A DNA stretch of 64,000 nt from Flavobacteriales bacterium. Its GTDB lineage: Bacteria; Bacteroidota; Bacteroidia; CAIKAF01. This document shows, piece after piece, positions 1 to 9,178 of this stretch. A program made the translations under genes and the position numbers. The notes beneath the pieces are model-generated. The model did no database searches and was not told the origin of the DNA. It saw only the letters and a program-made list of their open reading frames with translations. The first letter of the stretch is position 1. Each line of letters opens with the position of its first letter. Location of the stretch: assembly GCA_025055635.1 (NCBI GenBank), contig JANWWQ010000003.1, positions 36,352-100,351 on the forward strand, written 5' to 3'.

Positions 1-3000
1 GCTGAAGGGCTGGATTTGAAGGGTCAATTTCCCGGGTGATTCCCTGAGGCAGTTTGTAATTAAAAGGCTTTTTTCGGTTGTTTTCTTCAATATTTACGGT
101 GGTAAGAAAGAAATCTGGGTCGCTGCTCTGAGTGGAGAATACCGTGGGGTCGTAGATTGGTTCAGGGAAAGGTCGCCAGTCAGCTCGGACAATTTCCAGG
201 CGTCCCATGCGCAGGTAGATATCGTCAGGGAATCCTGTGAGAACGAAGCGCAGAAAGCGAATGCTACGCCAGTCGCTGATGTCGCCATACACTTCACGTT
301 CTGGGGAGCGGATGGGTATGCGAAACTGATACCATGCTACCTTCTTGCTTTTTCCATTGGGCATGGTGAGCGTGATCTCGGCCTTATCAGTGATAAAGTT
401 CTTACCCACTACCAGGTCCTCGGGCCTAATACTTACCCGGTATTGGAAGTAGTTCTCACTTTGGTTGAGGGTGTTGTCGCCGTTTACGTCCTCTGTGTTG
501 GGATTTTGCGTTTGGGCCTCATTGATATTTCCGGCCGGAGAGTTGTTTTCGGGGAGTTGATAATACCAGTAGCGTTGATGGATATAATTGCCGGGTTCCA
601 GCACAGCATTGTTATAGGCTGAGCCGTTGTAATGTTTATAGTTATCAGCGGATGGATCGGCTTCTATGGCAGCAATAGCTTCTGGGGTGAGTCCTTGAGC
701 AGCAAGCTTGTCTAAAAAACTGCTTTTAAAAAAGATTCTTTCTTCGGAATCAGGTAATCCATCATAGCCCACATCCTGGTAAACACGCTCGTTGGGGTCG
801 TTGCTGAAGTATTGGTTGATGAGCTGTTGGGCCGGCACCTTGCCCAGTTTAGTAGTGCTGGTCGTGAGGTTGTTGGTAGGGGTAGGCAGACCGTTTTCAA
901 AAAACATTTTTCCGTCGGGCAAGATGTCTTCGCTCATATTGCCGATTTGGATGAGCAGGTCGCCACCTGCACCAGGCAGGGTGTTGAGGTTTATAGCATT
1001 AGGGTCACCTGTTTCCCATCTGCGCAGCTGATTGAGGTCTTCGGCCACGAAGGGATCCATCATCCAGAATTCAATGTAGGCCACATTGCTGCCATCCCAA
1101 TCGGTATTCTCCACCCGACGCATCATACTGCCAAAACTTTTCCGGGGTTCAGCGATGCGGCCGTCAGGGGCCAGAGATTTGTAGTCAAAGTTGTAGGGGC
1201 CCCGAATGGCTGGTTGGAAAGCGATATCCAGGATCAACAGGTTGGGCTGAGTACCTGGGGGGACATTGAGGTTTGGGAATAAGGCCTGCTGGGGCACTTC
1301 GCACACATAAAGATTGGAGCGCGAATCCGGATTGTTGTAAATGGCTTCGGGCGTGAGTTGGTTTTGGCGGAAAAAAATGGGATCCATGTTGTACCAGGTC
1401 AAGCGGGCCCTGTTGTAATTAGCTTCTAGCGAGTTTAGTTTGGCCGCGTGGGGAAAGCGGTCGGGTTGGCGTTGCGGTACGGTGCCCAGCCGCCAAAAGG
1501 AGAAGTTGCGGATATCGTTGTTGGTCTCGGCTCCTTCAAAATCATCAATTTGGGAAATACCTGGCTTGGAAATGACCTTGTTGTAGCCGGGGATAAGTTG
1601 GGCAAATTCACCTGTCACCGAGATTTTAGAAGGAGCTTTGGTGCTAATTAGAGGCAGCTTATCTACAAGGCGTGTGAGCCATGGCGCATCGCGGGTGAAG
1701 GAGCCATTGAAGCCAATCATGGTGTTTGAAATAGGTTCATCACCGATATTGATTTTCTGGGTGAGAGGCCGTTCTGTGAGATTAACGAGCGTGGCCCCTA
1801 GTACAAAGTCTTTGTTTACTTTATAACTGGCGTGCACCCCTGCCATGCGTTTAGAAATTTGGTTGAAGGCCTGATTGCTCTCCAACGACACTTTGATGGG
1901 AGTATTAGAGGCTAGGATAGCCTGGTTTAGGATGCGGATGCGGCCTAGGTTGTAGTCTACCGTGTAATCTACTCCTTCAGTGAGCACTTTGCCGCCGGCT
2001 GTTACCGTCACGGACCCTTTAGCGATATTGAAGGCGTTGAGACTTATTTCGTTGGAGACACTACTCTTGTATTGACCAGCGAGATAAAACCGGTTACGCT
2101 CCGTGTTAAGCTTGGCTAGGGGCTGAATGGTGGTGTAAAGGGAATCAAAAGCATAGCGGTTCCCCAAGACCGTGTTCCCCAGTTTCTGCCGCAAATATTG
2201 TCCGAAAGGTTCGCGCACGGGGAAAATAATCCGTCCCCCTTGGGATTGTACGGTAAGGTTCTCAATATAGTCAAAAAAGCCATCAGGCTGCTGGTCATTA
2301 TTGGGATTAAGCCTATCCAGATTAAATACAGTGAGGAGCGGGGTTTCTTTGACTCCGGGTGGCGCAGCAGGGTCTGGAATATAGTTGATCATGACACCGC
2401 GCTCCACATCCCGGTACAAGATATTGAGCACGAAATCGTTGTTGGAAATCTGATACCCCCCCACTGCATAAATATTTTTCATCATCCAGTCCCAGTTAGG
2501 TTGTTTTACATTGAGCACCGTACTTTTCAGAAGCTTAACCATCAGCGTGTTGGGGATAGGCAGATCGGTGGAAAATTCGCCCACCTGGTACATTTTACCA
2601 TCGGCCCCGATGAATTGGTAAGCCACGCCCAGCACTTCATCGGCATTGAGAGGTTGGTTTAGGGAGATGTATCCAAGCAGGTCGTTCACCTTGTACTCGG
2701 TAGGGTTCAGTAGGCGGGCGTTATTTACAAATTCAATTTCCTGACCGTTAATGAGTTGCTGGAAAAGAGGGCTATTTACGCTGGTACGATCCTGTTGATT
2801 CCACGCCGCGGGATTAAATTGATTATTCTTGTTGTCTGGGAAATCCATGGGGCCCAGAGTTCCGGCGATGGGCCAGGTTTTCTCGCCTAATCCCAGCACG
2901 GCTGTAATATTTCGAACATTTTCTACCACGTTCTGCCTGTTGGTCACCCACACCTCCACCCGTGTAATGCGGACGTTACTATTGATGAGAGGCAGATTGG

Positions 3001-3931
3001 CTAAGGCTTCGTCATAGCGTTGTTTGAAGTATTCCCCCAGGAAATAATGTCGGTTGGCCTCGTAGTCGGCGGCTGAGACTTCAAATTTTTGAACCTGAGC
3101 TCCGCCGGCTACGTTAATTTCCTGGCGTTGACCCTGTTGCTGCGTGACCACACCCGTCACCGTGAGTTTTCCGAATTGGAGTCCAGTTTTCAAACCAAAG
3201 AGGGTGCTCATCCCCGTGATGAGGGTGCCTGAGAGTGGCAAGGTGACGTTACCCAATTCTATCACTTTAAGAATGTCATCTTCCTGACCTTCATATTTGA
3301 GGTTAGCCCGGTTGTTTTGACCAAACATTTCCTGGGTATTGAAGTTGGTATTGAGTTTGATTTTTTCTCCGATAGAGCCGGTGACGTTGAGCTGGATGTT
3401 TTGTCTGAAATCAAAGTTTCCTACACTCCGCTGACGTTCAGGAAGATTGGGATTATCGTTGCGGTTGTGCACCCAGCCCAGCATGAGTTCCACATTGCCC
3501 TGGGGCCGTATGTCTACTTTGTTGCTACCAAAAATGCCGGCAAAGGTCTCATTACCCAGGTTGATTTTGGGAATTAATGAGTTGGTTTCTTTGCCGCTTC
3601 GACGGGCGGCCTCCTTTTCTCGCCAGTATTTTTCTCTCTCTTTGCGTTCCAGGTACTCTTGATATTCCTCAAAAGTGAGAACTTCCCGCCCTATTTCCAC
3701 ATCGCCGGCTTTGTAAATAAGGATGTATTGGTTATGCGCCTCATCGTACACTACCTCTTCAGTGATATTGTCAGGTTTTGTCAGATAAATGTTGGCTTGA
3801 TTCTGGTTTTCCTCAGTGATGGGGTAAGGAAGTTGCAATGAATCCGTTTGGGCTTTTAGAAACCCAGAGGCGACCACCCAGGCCAGGCCTGTCAGAAGCT
3901 GGGTGAGATGCTTCTTTTTTGGGGCTCTCAC
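1..3931 (-). CDS. sprA: T9SS outer-membrane translocon / gliding motility protein SprA (3' end beyond the window)
   Basis: Continuous minus-strand ORF running off the left edge (absent from the ORF track because it has no stop in the window). GTG start at 3931 overlaps the ruvA stop (GTGA). N-terminus MRAPKKKHLTQLLTGLAWVVASGFLKAQTD followed by SprA-like sequence (LTFEEYQEYLERKEREKYWREKE..., LGNVTLPLSGTLITGMSTLFGLKTGLQFGKLTVTGVVTQQQGQ). ruvA-sprA order is typical of Bacteroidota. Confidence 0.93.
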   Translation of the reverse strand, partial: MRAPKKKHLTQLLTGLAWVVASGFLKAQTDSLQLPYPITEENQNQANIYLTKPDNITEEVVYDEAHNQYILIYKAGDVEIGREVLTFEEYQEYLERKEREKYWREKEAARRSGKETNSLIPKINLGNETFAGIFGSNKVDIRPQGNVELMLGWVHNRNDNPNLPERQRSVGNFDFRQNIQLNVTGSIGEKIKLNTNFNTQEMFGQNNRANLKYEGQEDDILKVIELGNVTLPLSGTLITGMSTLFGLKTGLQFGKLTVTGVVTQQQGQRQEINVAGGAQVQKFEVSAADYEANRHYFLGEYFKQRYDEALANLPLINSNVRITRVEVWVTNRQNVVENVRNITAVLGLGEKTWPIAGTLGPMDFPDNKNNQFNPAAWNQQDRTSVNSPLFQQLINGQEIEFVNNARLLNPTEYKVNDLLGYISLNQPLNADEVLGVAYQFIGADGKMYQVGEFSTDLPIPNTLMVKLLKSTVLNVKQPNWDWMMKNIYAVGGYQISNNDFVLNILYRDVERGVMINYIPDPAAPPGVKETPLLTVFNLDRLNPNNDQQPDGFFDYIENLTVQSQGGRIIFPVREPFGQYLRQKLGNTVLGNRYAFDSLYTTIQPLAKLNTERNRFYLAGQYKSSVSNEISLNAFNIAKGSVTVTAGGKVLTEGVDYTVDYNLGRIRILNQAILASNTPIKVSLESNQAFNQISKRMAGVHASYKVNKDFVLGATLVNLTERPLTQKINIGDEPISNTMIGFNGSFTRDAPWLTRLVDKLPLISTKAPSKISVTGEFAQLIPGYNKVISKPGISQIDDFEGAETNNDIRNFSFWRLGTVPQRQPDRFPHAAKLNSLEANYNRARLTWYNMDPIFFRQNQLTPEAIYNNPDSRSNLYVCEVPQQALFPNLNVPPGTQPNLLILDIAFQPAIRGPYNFDYKSLAPDGRIAEPRKSFGSMMRRVENTDWDGSNVAYIEFWMMDPFVAEDLNQLRRWETGDPNAINLNTLPGAGGDLLIQIGNMSEDILPDGKMFFENGLPTPTNNLTTSTTKLGKVPAQQLINQYFSNDPNERVYQDVGYDGLPDSEERIFFKSSFLDKLAAQGLTPEAIAAIEADPSADNYKHYNGSAYNNAVLEPGNYIHQRYWYYQLPENNSPAGNINEAQTQNPNTEDVNGDNTLNQSENYFQYRVSIRPEDLVVGKNFITDKAEITLTMPNGKSKKVAWYQFRIPIRSPEREVYGDISDWRSIRFLRFVLTGFPDDIYLRMGRLEIVRADWRPFPEPIYDPTVFSTQSSDPDFFLTTVNIEENNRKKPFNYKLPQGITREIDPSNPALQ

Positions 3932-4509
3932 AGGTTTTTTAGGGTTTCTTTAATAAGCATTTCCAAAGACAACTTAGAGGCATCCGGTACGCGGGCCATA
4001 GCTTTCTCGGCTGCGGACCTGGAAAAGCCTAGTGTAGCCAAGGCGGCCAGCGCCTCTTCCTGAAGTCCTCTGTCAGCTGGAACTCCTAGTTCAGGAAGGC
4101 TGAGGGATGAGACCTTATCCTTTAAATCAACGATGATACGCTGAGCTGATTTTTCACCAACACCTTTTACACTTTTGAGCTTCCTGACATCACCGGAGGC
4201 TATGGCTTGCGTGAGCTCCCGATGGCTCATGGCCGAGAGAATCATGCGCGCTGTAGCGGCCCCAATACCAGCCACGGTTAACAAGAGACGGAACATGTCG
4301 CGCTCTTCCCGTGTGAAAAAACCGAACAGCGATTCATTGTCTTCCCGAACCAGGTGTTCTGTGTATAGTAGAACTTCTTTCAGGCCTTTAATGGCTTCGT
4401 AAGTGGTGAGTGTTATGGATACGTAATAACCTACTCCCCCGCAATCAACCACCACGTATGCAGGGTTACATTCAGAAAGTGTTCCCCGCAAATGGGTTAT
4501 CATAGGCAC
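3928..4509 (-). CDS. ruvA: Holliday junction branch migration protein RuvA
   Basis: 193 aa; OB-fold N-terminus, HhH region AGIGAATARMILS..VKGVGEKSAQRIIVDLKDK, C-terminal domain III. Confidence 0.96.
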   Translation of the reverse strand: MPMITHLRGTLSECNPAYVVVDCGGVGYYVSITLTTYEAIKGLKEVLLYTEHLVREDNESLFGFFTREERDMFRLLLTVAGIGAATARMILSAMSHRELTQAIASGDVRKLKSVKGVGEKSAQRIIVDLKDKVSSLSLPELGVPADRGLQEEALAALATLGFSRSAAEKAMARVPDASKLSLEMLIKETLKNL

Positions 4510-4638
4510 CTCTTATTAATTGTTAAATGGCGCAAAATTGCAAATTCAGGCTAATCTCAGCCTGCAAAAAACAAGGATTGCAAACGGATTAGACCTGAAA
4601 TTATTATAGAGGTGCTTCTATATGGAGGCCCTATAGGG

Positions 4639-5568
4639 TTAGATGGGTGCACGAAAGTAACCAAATTTTTTCAAATAACGGTCCTGACTTCGCCACCCTT
4701 CAGCCACTTTTACTGTGAGGGAGAGAAATACCTGCGTTCCAACTAGAGCTTCTATCTCCTGACGAGCCTGAATCCCCAGTTTTTTTAGTGCTTGTCCCTG
4801 ATGGCCAATCAGAATAGCTTTCTGGCTTTCACGTTCCACGTAAATAGTAGCAGAAATCCTGTGAATCTCGGGTTTCTCCTCGTAAGAATCCACTTCCACA
4901 TGGCAAGCATATGGCACTTCGTCCATGTAGTTAAGAAAAATTTTCTCCCTAATAATCTCTGACACGAAAAAGCGCAGGGAGAGTGTGCTCAGGTCGCTGT
5001 CGGTATCATAATAGGGAGGATGCTCCGGCAGGTGTTGTATCATCCAACTTTTTACCTCCTCCAATCCCAGGCCTGTCAGGACAGATGTTTTTACTAAAGG
5101 CAACTTTTGCCAATAACTCACTATCTGTTGCTCCACTGCGGGTTTTGCAATATCCCATTTATTGAGCACCACCAGGCTGTTATTCGGGGTGAAGTGAGAG
5201 CGAAATTGTTCCAAGGCTTTATGATGCTGAAGTGTCTGGGATGCGTCATACACAAGCAGAAATAAATCAGAATCTTCTAATGTTTCGTAGATGTAATTCA
5301 TCAATCTTTCCTGTAGACGGTAAGCCACCCTGTCCAGGACACCTGGGGTATCGCTAAGAATGATTTGGTAACCAGGTCCATGGATAAGCCCCGGGATACG
5401 ATGGCGGGTGGTTTGGGGCTTGTTGGTTACGGCGGCTAGTTTTTCCCCTATTAAAGCATTCCACAATGAAGATTTCCCGGCATTGGGGAGTCCTATTAAA
5501 GTTACATATCCGGCTTTAAAAGCTGAGGAGCTCACGGGAGTAAAGATATATAAGGCTTTACTTTGCAT
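4639..5568 (-). CDS. era: GTPase Era
   Basis: G1 GLPNAGKSS, QTTRHRI, DTPG, NKWD, C-terminal KH domain (ILIGHQGQALKKLGIQARQEIEALVG). Start uncertain: ATG 5568 or GTG 5535; the 5634 ORF start is unlikely. Confidence 0.93.
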   Translation of the reverse strand: MQSKALYIFTPVSSSAFKAGYVTLIGLPNAGKSSLWNALIGEKLAAVTNKPQTTRHRIPGLIHGPGYQIILSDTPGVLDRVAYRLQERLMNYIYETLEDSDLFLLVYDASQTLQHHKALEQFRSHFTPNNSLVVLNKWDIAKPAVEQQIVSYWQKLPLVKTSVLTGLGLEEVKSWMIQHLPEHPPYYDTDSDLSTLSLRFFVSEIIREKIFLNYMDEVPYACHVEVDSYEEKPEIHRISATIYVERESQKAILIGHQGQALKKLGIQARQEIEALVGTQVFLSLTVKVAEGWRSQDRYLKKFGYFRAPI

Positions 5569-5571
5569 ATC

Positions 5572-6783
5572 ATGCTGACCTTGTGGCTGGCTGGGCGCTT
5601 TTTTTTCCATCCCCGGCGCATGGAGACAGCCCATTGGATCGCCTTCGCTTCAGCCCTGGCTTATTTTACTGTGGCCCTGGCTATGGTTGTCACATTGTCA
5701 GGGTTCAATGGGTTGCGGGCCTTGGTGGTTCAGGGTTTTTACGGTACGGATCCCGACCTGCGACTGCAGCTGCCATCTGAAGCTCTTTTTAGGCCGGACA
5801 GTGCCCTACTTCAGAGGTTGCTTACCCGACCTGAAGTAGCCGCGGTGCATGCTGTTTTGGAAGGCCCTGCTATTGCTGTACATGGCAACGAATTTGCCGT
5901 GGTAAAATTGCGCGGCTTGGATCCAGCTTATTTTCATTCCGGAGTCCCCATAACTCTGGCTTATGGTGCACTGCCCGGAGGGGATGAGGAGGTTGCACTG
6001 GGGGTACGCTTGGGGGAGCGGCTGGGATTGAGCCCCGATCAAACCAATCGTTTATCCTTGTACTATCCGGGGCGACTGGGCCGCACGGTTTTTGGCGGGG
6101 ACGCCTTTGTGCAGCGAAGTGTGGCTGTCAGTGGGGCTTTCATCTTGCATCAAGAAGCCAACCAGAATCTGGTGATGGGAACTCTGAACTTGGCCCGCGA
6201 ACTTTTTCCTGAAAAGGCTAGCCAAATCTCCTACCTAGGGATTTATCTGAAGCGGGAAGTATCCCCTGCAGTGGCACGAAAAAAAATCATGGCTGATGTG
6301 GGAACCGATTTTGAGGTGCTACTTCGTGAAGAACAGCATAAGGATGTTTATAAGGTGCTGCGTCTGGAAAAGTTAGCCGTTTTTGTAGTGTTGGGCTTTA
6401 TCGCGGTGATCTCCTCTTTCATACTGTTTGGCGCCGGTTCTCTGTTGTTAATTGAGAAAGGACGTTCCCTGGCGGTATTGTCTGCGTTAGGGATGGCTCC
6501 GGTTCAGCTAAGAAGAATTTGTATAGTGTGGATGGGTTTAGTGGCCCTGGCTGGCGCCTTGCCGGGATTAGTAACGGGTGTGGTTTTGTGCCTGGCCCAG
6601 CAACGTTGGGCTTTCGTCAGTTTGAGTTCCTCTGACTCGGCTCCTCCGTTTCCGGTGGAAGTGCAGGTAAAAGACGTTGCCGTTGTGGCCTTGTTTTTGG
6701 TCGGCTGGGCCCTGGCGCTTTCATTTGTCCGCGTAGCGGGTTTAAAAGTCGGTTGGAAGCAGTATCAGACATTTAAGACTTGA
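5572..6783 (+). CDS. FtsX-like / LolC-LolE type ABC transporter permease
   Basis: N-terminal TM, periplasmic MacB-PCD-like region, three C-terminal TMs (VVLGFIAVISSFILFGAGSLLLIEKGRSLAVLSALGM). Start moved to ATG 5572; the track start at 5563 is TTG. Confidence 0.85.
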   Translation: MLTLWLAGRFFFHPRRMETAHWIAFASALAYFTVALAMVVTLSGFNGLRALVVQGFYGTDPDLRLQLPSEALFRPDSALLQRLLTRPEVAAVHAVLEGPAIAVHGNEFAVVKLRGLDPAYFHSGVPITLAYGALPGGDEEVALGVRLGERLGLSPDQTNRLSLYYPGRLGRTVFGGDAFVQRSVAVSGAFILHQEANQNLVMGTLNLARELFPEKASQISYLGIYLKREVSPAVARKKIMADVGTDFEVLLREEQHKDVYKVLRLEKLAVFVVLGFIAVISSFILFGAGSLLLIEKGRSLAVLSALGMAPVQLRRICIVWMGLVALAGALPGLVTGVVLCLAQQRWAFVSLSSSDSAPPFPVEVQVKDVAVVALFLVGWALALSFVRVAGLKVGWKQYQTFKT

Positions 6784-6787
6784 GGCG

Positions 6788-7681
6788 TTATTGGAGGGAG
6801 CGGGAATAGTCATCTAAGAATTTTTTTTCGGCGTTGGTGAGGCTGTGCAGACCTTCCCTGTTGATTTTGTCCAGAATGCGATCCAACTGTTCTTCTCTAC
6901 TTATGCGTAGGGTGTTTTGTTCTTCGTCGTTCAATGGTCGCTTGCCTGCCATGATACGGTCAAAGTCTGTGACGCCGGAATGTTTCAAAAGATCACTGAG
7001 GGACATCAATCTGCGACGCTCGCGACGGGGAAAAGAGCGTATAAACAGCCATCCCACCGCAGCTCCCCCCAGGTGGGAGAGGTGGCCACCGGGGTTGTGG
7101 AGGAACAACAGGGAGATTAAATCCACGGCCACGAGTCCAAGGCCCAAATACTTCATCTTTACAGGAAATAATAAATAAAGGTGTATGATGTGATCGGGCA
7201 TGAAAAGCACGGAAGCCAGGACGATGGCCATGACACAAGGAGTGGCCCCCAGGAGCATTTCGTGGCGAAACAGGGTTTCAGCTCCTGGAATGTGGGCCAC
7301 AGTCAGCGTTAATACGGCGCCGCACAGCCCCCCCAGCAAATACAGAGGCACCAATATGAGGCGCCCTGCTGTCTGAGAAAGCCAAAACCCGAAAATACCC
7401 AATCCAATAAGATTGAAAATTAGATGAAAAAAGTCTGAGTGTACAAACATGTAGGTGAGCATCGTCCAGGGCTTTGTAAAAACCTGAAGGGGAGCTAAAG
7501 GAAGTCCTAAAAACTGAAGCCACTGGCTGCCAGTTAAGGGATGGAGGCGGTCCGCTACCTGGAGCAAAACAAAAATCGCTATGTTGACGATTGCCAAAAA
7601 AGCCACAGGCGAAACTTGCGCCGCGGGTTTTCGGGGCCTTAAAAGGGCTTTTCCGAGCGCACTACTTGGGGAACCTCTCAT
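6788..7681 (-). CDS. Rhomboid-family membrane protein with Thr at the catalytic Ser position
   Basis: Multiple TMs, FVHSDFFHLIFNLIGLGIFG, C-terminal GGHLSHLGGAAVGWLF; the usual GASx motif reads GATP. Start placed at 7681 because a -7 element lies at 7700-7707. Confidence 0.88.
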   Translation of the reverse strand: MRGSPSSALGKALLRPRKPAAQVSPVAFLAIVNIAIFVLLQVADRLHPLTGSQWLQFLGLPLAPLQVFTKPWTMLTYMFVHSDFFHLIFNLIGLGIFGFWLSQTAGRLILVPLYLLGGLCGAVLTLTVAHIPGAETLFRHEMLLGATPCVMAIVLASVLFMPDHIIHLYLLFPVKMKYLGLGLVAVDLISLLFLHNPGGHLSHLGGAAVGWLFIRSFPRRERRRLMSLSDLLKHSGVTDFDRIMAGKRPLNDEEQNTLRISREEQLDRILDKINREGLHSLTNAEKKFLDDYSRSLQ

Positions 7682-7699
7682 ATTCCTACGAACCTCCCA

Positions 7700-7707
7700 C
7701 AAATTTA
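7700..7707 (-). promoter_or_regulatory. Bacteroidota -7 element (TAAATTTG) for the rhomboid gene
   Basis: Exact TAnnTTTG on the minus strand upstream of ATG 7681. Confidence 0.5.
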
Positions 7708-8083
7708 ACCTACTATGCTTGGTCTTTTAGCCACATAAATGAGATTTAACATTAATTTTTTATAGATTTATTCAAAAAGGGCTCCACCATGTAGAAGTTA
7801 AAGAGAAGAGGGGGACAGCATTACACATGGTTCCTTGTAAACAAAACGAAAAAACATGAAGGAGCTCAATCTGGAAGCCGTTATTTCGGCCTGTAAGTAA
7901 TTGTATTTTAAAACTGCTCCGTAATTAGAAATTTTTGTTCTAGTTGAGATTTTACTGAATGGATTACAAATTAAATCAGTTGGTGAATGGCATATTTTGA
8001 TGTTCCAGCCTAAACTCTAACTCTTAAATACTTAGAAAATGGAAGCAATAATTTTTATTAAAATACTTAGTTTTGTTGACTTT

Positions 8084-9178
8084 TTAAGAACGCCGTAATT
8101 CAGGATGGATAATTTTATAGAGCCTTTCAGTAATGTAATGAATGAAAAGTAAAGCCAAGGCCATGTAGATTAAAATTCCGCTAACCAGGGGAAAATCACG
8201 TGCTTCCAAGGCCTCTACCATGAGCTTGCCCACGCCGTTCCAACCAAACACATACTCCACGAAGATGGCTCCGCCTAGTAGGCCAGCCAACCAATTGCCA
8301 CTCAGAGAAATAATTGGAAACAGGATATTTCTGAAGATGTGAATGTGGTAAATAACAATAGGGGGAAGGCCTTTGGCCTGAGCGGTGCGCACATAATCAG
8401 AAGACCGGGCTTCCAGGACGGTGGTACGAACCACTGAAAAAACGGAAGCCAGAGGACGCACACCTAGGACAAGCGCGGGCAGCAGCAGATTTTGGGGTGT
8501 CCACAGCCACCCCTTTCCCTCTGGATGTGGGGTGAAAAAGTTGCCCTGCACCTGCAGTCCAGTCCAATCATGAAGCCAGTAACCAAATGTGTAGGCCGCA
8601 AGGAGAGCCATCACAAATGAGGGGGCCGACACTCCAAGTGTGGAGGCCGCTATCAGGAAATGATCAAGGGGTTTTCCCTGGCGCAAAGCTGCCCAGAAGC
8701 CTAATGGCAAGCCCAAGACCAGACCTATAAATAGCGCTGCCAGGGCAAGCAAAATTGTGTGGGGTATAGCCCTTTGAATTACACGGTGTACCGGTAGACC
8801 GTGGGGATAGGAAAAGCCGGCGTAAGGCCATTTAAGTGCTAAGCAGCCGTGTTGCCAGCAGAAGGTTAGCCCGGAGTATTGGGCTGCGTTGTAATAAAAT
8901 GGGCTGCCGGGATTGGTAGTATGAATGCTAAGCGGGAAAAGGTCATTGAGGGAGCGAAAGAGTTGAAGATACCAAGGCAAATGGAGGCCTAATTCCTGGC
9001 GTACCTTTCGGAGTGTAAGTTCATCAGCCCTCTGGCCCAGCAGTTGGCGGGCCGGATCGGCGTTGCGGCTTAGCACCGTAAAGTTCAACGTGTGGGTGAG
9101 GAGTGCCACGCCCACCAGGATGACCAATGCCTGCCCTAAGCGGCCCAACAATCCCTGGTATGGTTTTTCCCTACTCAT
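8084..9178 (-). CDS. DppB/OppB-like ABC transporter permease
   Basis: BPD_transp_1-type sequence (IPHTILLALAALFIGLVLGLPLGFWAAL; VEYVFGWNGVGKLMVEALEARDFPLVSGILIYMALALL). ATG 9178 overlaps the upstream stop (ATGA). Confidence 0.9.
   Translation of the reverse strand: MSREKPYQGLLGRLGQALVILVGVALLTHTLNFTVLSRNADPARQLLGQRADELTLRKVRQELGLHLPWYLQLFRSLNDLFPLSIHTTNPGSPFYYNAAQYSGLTFCWQHGCLALKWPYAGFSYPHGLPVHRVIQRAIPHTILLALAALFIGLVLGLPLGFWAALRQGKPLDHFLIAASTLGVSAPSFVMALLAAYTFGYWLHDWTGLQVQGNFFTPHPEGKGWLWTPQNLLLPALVLGVRPLASVFSVVRTTVLEARSSDYVRTAQAKGLPPIVIYHIHIFRNILFPIISLSGNWLAGLLGGAIFVEYVFGWNGVGKLMVEALEARDFPLVSGILIYMALALLFIHYITERLYKIIHPELRRS

Noticed and set aside
812-1282. 156-aa plus-strand ORF (and neighbours at 792, 1448, 2198, 3317)
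   Set aside because: Antisense to sprA, whose protein is clearly recognisable on the minus strand.
7857-7901. 14-codon ORF MKELNLEAVISACK
   Set aside because: Could be a gene remnant but too short to support.
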